A DNA stretch of 11,583 nucleotides from Alistipes sp. Lineage in GTDB: Bacteria; Bacteroidota; Bacteroidia; Bacteroidales; Rikenellaceae. The notes under the pieces are model-generated. The model was not told where the DNA came from, did no database searches, and was given only the letters and a program-made list of their open reading frames with translations. Below are positions 1-6,008 of this stretch, piece after piece (position 1 is the first letter of the stretch; every line of letters starts with the position of its first letter). Location of the stretch: positions 1-11,583 of the forward strand of contig JAFVXS010000224.1 of assembly GCA_017501025.1 (NCBI GenBank), read 5' to 3'. The position numbers and the translations under genes are program-made.

Positions 1-18
1 AAGCATTGCTTACAATGT

Positions 19-124
19 GATTGACTTCGCTACGATCGTCTTTCACTGCGTCGGCTCGGCAATAATAAAACAAGGTGGTTGTGCTTTATATGGGATTGAC
101 GCAGACGCTGCGCTTTACTGCGTC
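19..124. repeat. Degenerate two-copy repeat in gene-free DNA
   Basis: Two related segments lie at 19-52 and 94-124. Both begin GATTGAC and end (C)ACTGCGTC after a CTTT, with a variable middle of slightly different length. Read on the minus strand in one shared frame (offset 72 bp), the copies encode similar peptides (DAVKDDRSEVNHI and DAVKRSVCVNPI), but a stop codon separates them. They may therefore be remnants of a repeated coding segment, or simply copies of an intergenic DNA repeat. The second copy can fold: GACGCAG (98-104) pairs with CTGCGTC (118-124), followed by TTT on the plus strand. No known family is recognised. The element may begin left of the window. Confidence 0.4.
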
Positions 125-153
125 TTTCCCTTGGGATCCTCGGATATAAACAA

Positions 154-277
154 ACATCATTGGCAAGTTCTGCTATGCAGAATAGCTTTCACAATATAAG
201 CAGTTGCAAGTGTGCAAGCACCCACAACTGCTTATATTACAAAAGCCACCCCTTTCGGAGTGGCTTGCCAATGATGT
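154..277. repeat. Nested inverted-repeat element next to tRNA-Arg
   Basis: A perfect 14-bp inverted repeat, ACATCATTGGCAAG at 154-167 and its complement at 264-277, encloses three further hairpins. The first is TTCTGC/GCAGAA (168-173/177-182, loop TAT). The second is a perfect 14-bp stem AATATAAGCAGTTG (193-206) with its complement at 225-238 and an 18-nt loop. The third is a 10-bp stem at 243-252/257-266. Together they could form a four-way, cloverleaf-like junction. The outer right arm shares three bases (264-266) with the third hairpin, so the two cannot both form fully. No open frame crosses it convincingly. It could be a small non-autonomous mobile element, a REP-like intergenic repeat, or the folded 3' tail of the tRNA transcript. 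Confidence 0.6.
241..266 (-). terminator. Rho-independent terminator after tRNA-Arg
   Basis: On the minus strand, about 28 nt beyond the tRNA 3' end, the transcript reads AAGCCACUCC-GAAA-GGGGUGGCUU and then UU. This is a 10-bp stem closed by a GNRA-type tetraloop, with four U in total at the 3' edge. One pair is U-G, which works only in the minus-strand RNA; the plus strand has a C-A mismatch there. That supports function in the tRNA transcript. The U tract is short, so termination strength is uncertain. Confidence 0.65.
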
Positions 278-293
278 CTGTTTGCATCACTCG

Positions 294-367
294 TGATTCC
301 GGCGGGATTCGAACCCACGACCCACAGCTTAGAAGGCTGTTGCTCTATCCAACTGAGCTACGGAACC
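294..367 (-). tRNA. tRNA-Arg, anticodon UCU
   Basis: The minus strand folds as a complete tRNA. The acceptor GGTTCCG (367-361) pairs with CGGAATC (301-295), with one G-U pair. The D stem is GCTC/GAGC. The anticodon stem ACAGC/GCTGT encloses the loop CTTCTAA, giving anticodon TCT, which reads AGA and by wobble AGG arginine codons. The T arm GTGGG-TTCGAAT-CCCGC carries the standard TTCGA motif. The discriminator base is A. No CCA follows (the next bases are CGA), so CCA must be added after transcription, as is common in Bacteroidetes. A promoter lies just upstream and a hairpin terminator just downstream, so it appears to be a single-gene transcript. No duplicated tRNA 3' end is visible nearby, so there is no evidence that it serves as an integration site. 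Confidence 0.97.
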
Positions 368-389
368 GACCCTTTAATAGTTTGCGGTG

Positions 390-421
390 CAAAAATAATA
401 TAAATTTTTCAATTTGTACAA
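390..421 (-). promoter_or_regulatory. Promoter of tRNA-Arg
   Basis: On the minus strand the sequence TATTTTTG (397-390) matches the Bacteroidetes -7 element TAnnTTTG exactly. A TTG (421-419) lies 21 bp upstream, at the position of the -33 element. The tRNA starts 22 bp downstream of the box, leaving a short leader to be trimmed. The spacing and the lack of any other gene between box and tRNA make this assignment likely. Confidence 0.6.
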
Positions 422-444
422 CTCTTATCGACTTTTGTGGTCAT

Positions 445-497
445 ATCCGCCTTACAAAGCCGTTGGCGGATTATTTCCATAGTGCATTGCAACGGCT
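445..497. repeat. Two competing hairpins in the gap between BPL_N gene and tRNA
   Basis: ATCCGCC (445-451) pairs with GGCGGAT (465-471) over a 13-nt loop. AGCCGTTG (458-465) pairs with CAACGGCT (490-497) over a 24-nt loop. The stems overlap, so only one can form at a time. In the minus-strand direction they lie 66-118 nt past the stop codon at 563 and before the tRNA promoter, so one could end the amidotransferase-like transcript. Neither is followed by a strong U tract. Otherwise I see nothing in the 368-562 gap. Confidence 0.3.
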
Positions 498-562
498 ACA
501 TAGTCGCAATAGTTTCTGCTTTTTAGGGCAAATGCACCGCAAAACTGCAATTCACTTAATAA

Positions 563-1894
563 TTAGTACTCGACCACAACTTTATACGGAACACCATTCA
601 AAACGCGGCGATTGGTGCGGTAATATGTTCCAAACCTGCCGACAGATGCATTGACAGTCGTCTCGCAAAATACCGACACATACCAGCGGCCTGCTCTTGG
701 CTTCTCGACGACAAGTTGCTTTTTGCAGCCACGCGACACATCTTTAATCAATGTATTATCGTGAAATGCCAACTCCCCGTACTTGGCACACAAAGTCAAA
801 TCAAAGTTATTTTCGCCCTTATATCCGTCAAGTTTAATCGTCATCTTTTTGCACTTGCGAGGCACATCGACAACAAAATGGTGATACTGCCTATCGCCAA
901 TGCGGGTATATGCGGGGTCGTTATCCTCGGTGCGTTTATCCATCTCTCGCACCTCTCCAACCTGCAAATCGCCCTTAACAGTCGGCTTGGCATTTCCATC
1001 CATAGCATAGAGCATCATCGCCGACATATACTCCAAACGTTCGCCCTGACCGACAGCCTCGGGATGTGAGCCGCACAGCACCACTCTTCCCGACTCGGCA
1101 CTCGGCTTATAGGCCCACGAGCTGATTTTGCCGTCAATCTTAACCTTGCCGTTATTCTTAAAGACATATCGTGTAAGAGGTTCTGTGCCTGCAACAAGCC
1201 CTTCCGCCCCGCCATCGTAGGCATAGCAACCGCCATTATGACGCACGCTGTCAATCTTATAGTCGCCACCAAAATCGAAATACCGCAACAGCGGACTCTT
1301 GCGTTCAACCTGCATAGCGGTACTGCTCTTCGTCAGTCGTGTTCTATGAGCAAAGCCCTGCCACAAATGCCAATATTTATCCCCGTAATGCACTTTGCCT
1401 TTATGGTCCATACCGCCTTTCGATGCAATAAACGCCCCTGCACAGGTGCCAAGATATGAGCCACCGTTGGCTACATATTTTTGGATATGCTCTGCGGCCG
1501 CTTCGCCCATCGAGCGAGCGTGTTTGATTGCGGAGCCGCCATTGACATATATCATACGATAGCGTGGCGAGCCATCGGGATAGAGCAGCCAACCGTTGCT
1601 ATCATCCTCATTACCACAAAATACCGCAGCCTGACGTGATGCGTTTTTCTCGGCAAGGCTATCCCCCTTTGCCGATATAAAATACTCCAACGAAAGACCC
1701 AGAAATGGCACGGCCGGCAGAAATGTTCGCGATGTAAGTGCTACGCCGCCATCCATAAAGAGATCTTTATAATAGCCCCGACTGCGTGATAGCACCTCAC
1801 GTCGAGCCTGTTCACGTTTTTTTGCAACAGCATCTGTCGGCGTAAATGCACCAACAACAGCCAACATTACAACTACCAATACCAATCGTTTCAT
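563..1894 (-). CDS. Secreted BPL_N-type glutamine amidotransferase-like protein
   Basis: 443 residues. A typical signal peptide (hydrophobic residues 4-18, AVA at 22-24, then KK) predicts export. Residues about 85-300 resemble the class I glutamine amidotransferase-like fold of the BPL_N family (biotin-protein-ligase N-terminal domain). The nucleophile elbow is GGSYLGTCAGAF with Cys151. An upstream GG motif lies at 119-120, and SHPE places His277 and Glu279 as the rest of a possible triad. Residues about 330-425 have the pattern of a PPC (pre-peptidase C-terminal) beta domain: a Y-F-V strand, an NFDLTL strand and an AGRWYVSV strand. The substrate is unknown, and an intact triad does not prove amidotransferase activity; relatives of this fold include peptidases and non-enzymes. 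The gene stands alone, 73 bp after the M23 gene on the same strand. Start at 1894 is supported by the signal peptide. Confidence 0.8.
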   Translation of the reverse strand: MKRLVLVVVMLAVVGAFTPTDAVAKKREQARREVLSRSRGYYKDLFMDGGVALTSRTFLPAVPFLGLSLEYFISAKGDSLAEKNASRQAAVFCGNEDDSNGWLLYPDGSPRYRMIYVNGGSAIKHARSMGEAAAEHIQKYVANGGSYLGTCAGAFIASKGGMDHKGKVHYGDKYWHLWQGFAHRTRLTKSSTAMQVERKSPLLRYFDFGGDYKIDSVRHNGGCYAYDGGAEGLVAGTEPLTRYVFKNNGKVKIDGKISSWAYKPSAESGRVVLCGSHPEAVGQGERLEYMSAMMLYAMDGNAKPTVKGDLQVGEVREMDKRTEDNDPAYTRIGDRQYHHFVVDVPRKCKKMTIKLDGYKGENNFDLTLCAKYGELAFHDNTLIKDVSRGCKKQLVVEKPRAGRWYVSVFCETTVNASVGRFGTYYRTNRRVLNGVPYKVVVEY

Positions 1895-1914
1895 ACACTC
1901 TCTGCTTTACACAT

Positions 1915-1931
1915 TATCATATTGTATGATA
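1915..1931. promoter_or_regulatory. Palindrome upstream of BPL_N-type gene, candidate operator
   Basis: TATCATA (1915-1921), a 3-bp centre TTG, and TATGATA (1925-1931) form a perfect 7-bp inverted repeat, 20-37 bp upstream of the start codon at 1894. A minus-strand TTTG (1953-1950) could be a -33 element. Its expected partner box would fall on the palindrome (TATCATAC, only partly matching TAnnTTTG). The overlap would suit a repressor site, but no regulator is encoded nearby and the promoter itself is weak by eye. Confidence 0.3.
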
Positions 1932-1950
1932 TCGCCCACCATAAATTGTC

Positions 1951-1969
1951 AAATCGCATCTTCCGATTT
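1951..1969 (-). terminator. Weak hairpin at the end of the lptB-M23 gene string
   Basis: AAATCG (1951-1956) and CGATTT (1964-1969) form a 6-bp stem with a 7-nt loop, overlapping the M23 stop codon at 1968-1970. On the minus strand it is followed by GACAATTT rather than a clean U tract. It is the only stem seen at the end of the operon, but by itself it is a poor terminator, so read-through into the next gene is possible. Confidence 0.2.
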
Positions 1970-3692
1970 AGGGTAACTCTCCCTGCCAACGAGTGATGTT
2001 GCCACACCCATCTTCGACACGCAACTCGACCGCTTTGTTGCCGCTCTGTTGCTGTTGCGAGGTCTTATCGGGTCTATATATCAGCACTCTCTCGATTGGT
2101 CTATACTCAATAGGGGTCCAACATCCGTTGATACGGCACTCATATCGTTTTATACCCGAAAAGTTATCCTTCACTTCGAAACGGAACTCTCGCAAGCCAG
2201 CCAATCGATTTCGGCTCCATTTCAGCGGTTTAATTGTCGGAGCAACCGTATCGGCAACCACCACATATTCGCCCGCAGTACGGCTCTGCAATGTAATCAT
2301 ACTGCCACCCCAGCAAATACCTCCTGCATAGCGGTATTCTCCCCGATAATTGGAGCGGGCAAGAGCGACATTTCGCATAAGATGAGGTGGCACATTGCAT
2401 CGCCACATAATATTCATATAACCACGCAACGGCTCATCGGCCGATAGGATACGATATGGCGACGAAAGCACCTCGACAGACTCTACCTCGACACTCTCGT
2501 TCAGTGGCTCTATGCTGCAAAACGCCGTATCGTACAACGACTTTTCGTTTAGTGTTACGGTCACATTACCACCCGAAATTGTGCGATTTTCGCCTGCTCG
2601 CACAACGTAGTCGGTCGGTCGCTTTTTATATTTCACTCTCAAATTGGCACCACAAGCGGTAAATTCGATTTTCGACACATTTCCGCAATCATCCTCAACC
2701 TCGATAGCAACCCGACGTTTTTGACCTACATCAGCCACTACTCGACCATCATCAACCAGCGTTTTGAAGAGGTGTTGTGGCAGTGCATTGGGGCGTACAA
2801 GTCGCAACACCTCACAATTTGCAGCACTCATCAACGGATAGTAACCTATCAGATTACAGTAGCGACTCTCGGCAAACGTAAAACTATCGGCACATCGCTC
2901 AAAGACCTTTCTGCCATCGACCCGCATAGTTGTACGATAGACACCATAGCGATTTATCGTCCCATTTTGTCTATCACGACACTCGATAACAAAGTAGCCG
3001 TTTTTGCCGATTTCGACCTCTTTCCCAATAGTATAACCTCCCCGATGGCGGCAAATATCATAGAGGCGAACTATCTGCTCGACAGCCACTCTATCGATGG
3101 TATCAACCTCTATGCGATACAATCGCAAAAGCTGTGGCCGCACGCTATCAGCAGGTCGCATAAAACCCTGACGAACAACATTATACACCCGTTCGCCCGA
3201 CGCATCGCGAAGTTCGAAATGGAGGTGAGCTCCAAACGATGAGCCGCTATTACCCGACCAACCTATGACATCGCCACGTCTAACGCGAAACTCCGTATTA
3301 TTTGGGAAAATCGTAACTCGATTGCTCTGGCGACGGCACTGCTCGGCGAAGACTCTCTGTTCGACAGCATCCACAAAAGCGAGCAGATGGGCATAAACAC
3401 TCATCTTTTTCAGTTGCGGATGATAAACATACAATGCTCTGCCATAGCCACCCGGCGAGACCACCACCCTCACAATATATCCATCGGCAATAGCAACTAT
3501 GGGACGTCCCTCTTCGCCTTCGGTTTTGATATCCACGCCACTATGAAAATGATTTTCACGCAACTCGCCAAACGATGCAGAATGGAGTTGTTTTGTGCCA
3601 CGAATCGGATAACACAAACTCTCGGCACGAACACTCCAAATCATCGACACGAGGAGAAGAAATATGCTACATAAAAGAGTCCTCATCTTCAC
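1968..3692 (-). CDS. Exported M23 (LytM-like) zinc endopeptidase
   Basis: 574 residues. A signal peptide (hydrophobic core 5-20, VRA at 21-23) sends it across the inner membrane. The peptidase domain (about 30-170) retains all M23 hallmarks: HxxxD with His50 and Asp54, YAHL with His102, and HLH with His156 and His158. Zinc ligands are expected to be His50, Asp54 and His158. The family cleaves peptidoglycan cross-bridges. The remaining 400 residues are beta-rich; a segment with DDCGN (334-338) and a C-terminal one with DGCGN (561-565) suggest Ig-like repeats. A large extension of this kind is seen in Bacteroidetes M23 proteins; its role is unknown. The start overlaps the end of recX by 26 bp (20 bp if Met3 is used), pointing to translational coupling. 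Because the active-site residues are intact it is probably an enzyme rather than a degenerate EnvC/NlpD-type activator. Confidence 0.88.
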   Translation of the reverse strand: MKMRTLLCSIFLLLVSMIWSVRAESLCYPIRGTKQLHSASFGELRENHFHSGVDIKTEGEEGRPIVAIADGYIVRVVVSPGGYGRALYVYHPQLKKMSVYAHLLAFVDAVEQRVFAEQCRRQSNRVTIFPNNTEFRVRRGDVIGWSGNSGSSFGAHLHFELRDASGERVYNVVRQGFMRPADSVRPQLLRLYRIEVDTIDRVAVEQIVRLYDICRHRGGYTIGKEVEIGKNGYFVIECRDRQNGTINRYGVYRTTMRVDGRKVFERCADSFTFAESRYCNLIGYYPLMSAANCEVLRLVRPNALPQHLFKTLVDDGRVVADVGQKRRVAIEVEDDCGNVSKIEFTACGANLRVKYKKRPTDYVVRAGENRTISGGNVTVTLNEKSLYDTAFCSIEPLNESVEVESVEVLSSPYRILSADEPLRGYMNIMWRCNVPPHLMRNVALARSNYRGEYRYAGGICWGGSMITLQSRTAGEYVVVADTVAPTIKPLKWSRNRLAGLREFRFEVKDNFSGIKRYECRINGCWTPIEYRPIERVLIYRPDKTSQQQQSGNKAVELRVEDGCGNITRWQGELP

Positions 3693-4194
3693 TTTCGGCG
3701 TTTTGGGTTATCTTCGCAATGCAGCTGCTTATTACATCGAACTTATAGCCTTGTGACGCAGCATATCGCATCAGCTTTGCCCGCAAATCGAAGAGCGACG
3801 AAGCCTTTGTTCTTGCCATCTTCTTTCGCAAAAGTCCCTCCAAACGCTCCTCATCGTCGATTTCATCATATTCGGCAAGCGTATCTCTGATTATTTGCGA
3901 ATCTATACCTTTGCGGCTCAATGCAATGGCAATCTTACGACTACCCCACGTCGATAGGTTGATTTTGTCACGAACAAACGCTGCTGCATAGCGTCTGTCA
4001 TCAATATAGCGTTCGGATATCAACTGCTTCAAAATTTGCTGCATATTGCCCTCGCTGATACCCCACCCACGCATCAATCGCAGGGCATCACCCGATGAGC
4101 GTTCCGCACGGGCACACTGCCGCATCAACGCATTCAACGCCTGTTTTGGCGTTCGCTCCCGCTTTGGTTTTCCATCTACTGCCATCTTGCCCAT
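3667..4194 (-). CDS. recX: RecX-family regulator of RecA
   Basis: 175 residues. RecX proteins bind RecA filaments and limit recombination and the SOS response. The protein is built of three-helix repeats. The recognisable signature is YIDDRRYAAAFVRDKI at 63-78, followed by a GSRKIAIALSRKGI stretch (84-97), matching the conserved YxDDxRfa...G..kI...L..KGI pattern of the family. The N-terminus (1-17) is basic, and the C-terminus is acidic (ESEDEDSFM). Length is normal for RecX (about 150-200). Its start lies 19 bp inside the end of prmC (10 bp if Met4 is used), and its end overlaps the M23 start, so all three are probably co-translated. RecA is not in the window, so recX is separated from its partner here. 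Confidence 0.88.
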   Translation of the reverse strand: MGKMAVDGKPKRERTPKQALNALMRQCARAERSSGDALRLMRGWGISEGNMQQILKQLISERYIDDRRYAAAFVRDKINLSTWGSRKIAIALSRKGIDSQIIRDTLAEYDEIDDEERLEGLLRKKMARTKASSLFDLRAKLMRYAASQGYKFDVISSCIAKITQNAESEDEDSFM

Positions 4195-5012
4195 ACAATT
4201 CGGTCTTTATCATTTGCATCCCTGACAATAGTCGGCTCAATATAACCCAAGCGTTCCAACAAAGAAACTACGTCAGCAGCAAACTCTTCATAAATCTCAA
4301 ATGCCAATATCGCCCCACTACGCAAAATTTTTTGTCCATTTTCGGCGATACGTCGATAGAACAACAGAGGGTCGTTATCTGCCACAAAGAGTGCGGTATG
4401 TGGCTCATAATCGACAACATTGCGATGCATTGCAGCCTTTGCCGAGAGAGGAATATATGGAGGATTAGATACCACAACATCAAAAGTTCCGAGCGAAGAG
4501 ATATCGCCCAACGCATCACACTGCAAAAATGTCACATCGACACCATTTCGCTCTCCATTTCGACGAGCAACGGCAAGTGCCCCCTCCGAGATATCGATTG
4601 CTGTAAGCGTAGCAGCAGGCAGACGATGAGCCAACGCTATCGCAATAGCACCACTACCGCATCCCACATCCAAAATATGGGCATCTGCCCTGCAATATCG
4701 TGCGACCAACTCAACCAACTCCTCCGTTTCGGGACGAGGAATCAACGTCGAGGAATCGACTTCGAATGTCAAACCGCAAAACTCCGCCTTTCCCAATATG
4801 TGTTGCAGTGGTCGGGCTTGTTGCAAATCGGCAACAATACTCTCCAAATCGTCGATTTGGCACTCTGCATCGTAGTCTGCCAACAAGTGAGAGTAGTCCA
4901 ACGAGAGCCTTTCGCAAAGAATTATCCGAGCAATCGCCTCCGACTCTCTCCTATCATATACATCGGCAATCTGCTCAACGATATAACGCACTATTTGGCG
5001 ACGAGTTGCCAT
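4176..5012 (-). CDS. prmC: Peptide chain release factor glutamine methyltransferase PrmC
   Basis: 278 residues, normal length for PrmC (HemK). It methylates the glutamine of the GGQ motif in release factors RF1 and RF2, using S-adenosylmethionine, and so speeds translation termination in the cytoplasm. The N-terminal helical domain (1-75) binds the release factor. The linker has GKAEFCGLTFEV (74-85) and PRPETEEL (92-99). The SAM site is DVGCGSGAIA (115-124), with acidic Asp140 at the end of the next strand. NPPY (183-186) is the catalytic motif that holds the target amide. It begins 9 bp after the aroC stop codon and its end overlaps recX. The NPPY plus PRPETE combination separates it from other amino-methyltransferases. 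Confidence 0.95.
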   Translation of the reverse strand: MATRRQIVRYIVEQIADVYDRRESEAIARIILCERLSLDYSHLLADYDAECQIDDLESIVADLQQARPLQHILGKAEFCGLTFEVDSSTLIPRPETEELVELVARYCRADAHILDVGCGSGAIAIALAHRLPAATLTAIDISEGALAVARRNGERNGVDVTFLQCDALGDISSLGTFDVVVSNPPYIPLSAKAAMHRNVVDYEPHTALFVADNDPLLFYRRIAENGQKILRSGAILAFEIYEEFAADVVSLLERLGYIEPTIVRDANDKDRIVWARWQ

Positions 5013-5021
5013 CGGTTATCT

Positions 5022-6005
5022 CTATTTTTGAAGTGTAAGGTCAGCCAATGCTATCGCCATAGCGGCCTCAACGACAACACCTGCACGTAGTGCAATACAG
5101 GCATCGTGGCGACCTTTGGCATTTAACGGCTCGATTTGTCGATTTCCGAAGTGGTAGGTCTGTTGCTGACGCGATATTGTCGGCGTAGGTTTTATAGCAA
5201 CACGCACCACAATATCGTTTCCGTTTGCAATACCGCCATTTATTCCGCCCTCATTGTTTGTACGAGTTCTGCCATCGGCATCTATTATCGCATCGTTGCG
5301 TGCAGAGCCTCGCAAAGCCACACCCGCAAAGCCACTACCGAACTCAACGCCCTTAACCGCCGGTATTGCAAATAGAATGTGGGCTGCGACACTCTCTACC
5401 GAGTCGAACATCGGCTCGCCTACACCACATTCAATGCCCGAAATTCGACACTCGATAACGCCTCCAACCGAGTCGCCATCACGCATAGCAGCCTCAACCA
5501 CCTCGTCAAACTTGGCACTATCACGTTCGCCGCCTATCTCCACAATCGTTGTCGTAAAGTGCACTCCACTTCCCAATATACGTTTAGCAACGACACCTGC
5601 TGCAACCATAGGCAGTGTCATTCGTCCCGAGAAAGGACCTCCGCCACGCAAATCAAACTCCTCGCCATACTTGCGACGAGCTACCAAATCGACGTGCGAC
5701 GGGCGTGGATGAAATCGAAACTGCTCGTAATCCGACGAACGTGTATTTTCATTACAAAAAGCAATCTCCAACAACGTGCCATCGGTTACCGAATCTTTAA
5801 CACCCGACAAAATATGTGGTACATCGCCCTCTCGACGAGGAGTCGTACCACGTCGCCCACTCCGACGACGCTCCAAATCGGCAGCAAAATCAGCCTCCGA
5901 AAGCTCCATATTGGCAGGAACGCCCTCAATTCGCACTCCCAACGACGGAGCGTGCGAAGCACCATATATCTCGATATGGAATCTCTCCCCAAAACCGTTT
6001 GTCAT
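5022..6005 (-). CDS. aroC: Chorismate synthase, divergent form
   Basis: 327 residues, somewhat short for the family (about 350-390). It converts 5-enolpyruvylshikimate-3-phosphate to chorismate with reduced FMN, the last shikimate-pathway step. The two invariant histidines are present in GASH (His18) and RPSHVD (His104). RRGTTPRREGD (51-61), AVKGVEFGSGF (216-226) and GRHDACI (298-304) are further hallmarks. Several motifs depart from the usual form: GESHG is GASHA, RGGGRSSARET is RGGGPFSGRMT (120-130), and the PRAVP after GRHD(P/A)C is LRAGV. From memory, GGGxFSGR and TNNxGGINGGI (249-258) resemble the form found in clostridia. The C-terminus ends soon after ALADL. The frame is intact and the gene sits 3 bp downstream of aroA, so it is likely functional and works directly on AroA's product. 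Confidence 0.9.
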   Translation of the reverse strand: MTNGFGERFHIEIYGASHAPSLGVRIEGVPANMELSEADFAADLERRRSGRRGTTPRREGDVPHILSGVKDSVTDGTLLEIAFCNENTRSSDYEQFRFHPRPSHVDLVARRKYGEEFDLRGGGPFSGRMTLPMVAAGVVAKRILGSGVHFTTTIVEIGGERDSAKFDEVVEAAMRDGDSVGGVIECRISGIECGVGEPMFDSVESVAAHILFAIPAVKGVEFGSGFAGVALRGSARNDAIIDADGRTRTNNEGGINGGIANGNDIVVRVAIKPTPTISRQQQTYHFGNRQIEPLNAKGRHDACIALRAGVVVEAAMAIALADLTLQK

Positions 6006-6008
6006 AGA

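Noticed and set aside
98..124. Hairpin GACGCAG/CTGCGTC as a terminator of a plus-strand gene left of the window
   Set aside because: It has a short T run, but no gene end is visible upstream within the window, and it lies inside a repeat copy; it was kept only as part of the repeat.
17..199. Open frame on the plus strand, 60 codons
   Set aside because: Its composition is not protein-like, it runs through repeats and hairpins, and it lacks any recognisable motif or promoter.
294..367. tRNA-Arg as an integration site for a mobile element
   Set aside because: No second copy of the tRNA 3' end and no integrase are visible in the window.
160..654. Open frame of 164 codons across the tRNA
   Set aside because: It reads antisense through the tRNA gene and into the 3' end of the amidotransferase-like gene, so it cannot be a real gene.
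3667..3692. Frameshift fusing recX and the M23 gene
   Set aside because: Both proteins are complete, with a proper family end and a proper signal peptide, so the overlap is natural.
4095..5090. Long plus-strand open frame of 331 codons opposite prmC
   Set aside because: It is the reverse-strand shadow of prmC; prmC has all its family motifs while this frame is rich in Ser, Arg, Cys and His without a pattern.
5022..6005. aroC as a decaying pseudogene because of changed motifs and short length
   Set aside because: The frame is uninterrupted, both catalytic histidines and the GRHDAC block remain, and it is tightly packed in the operon.
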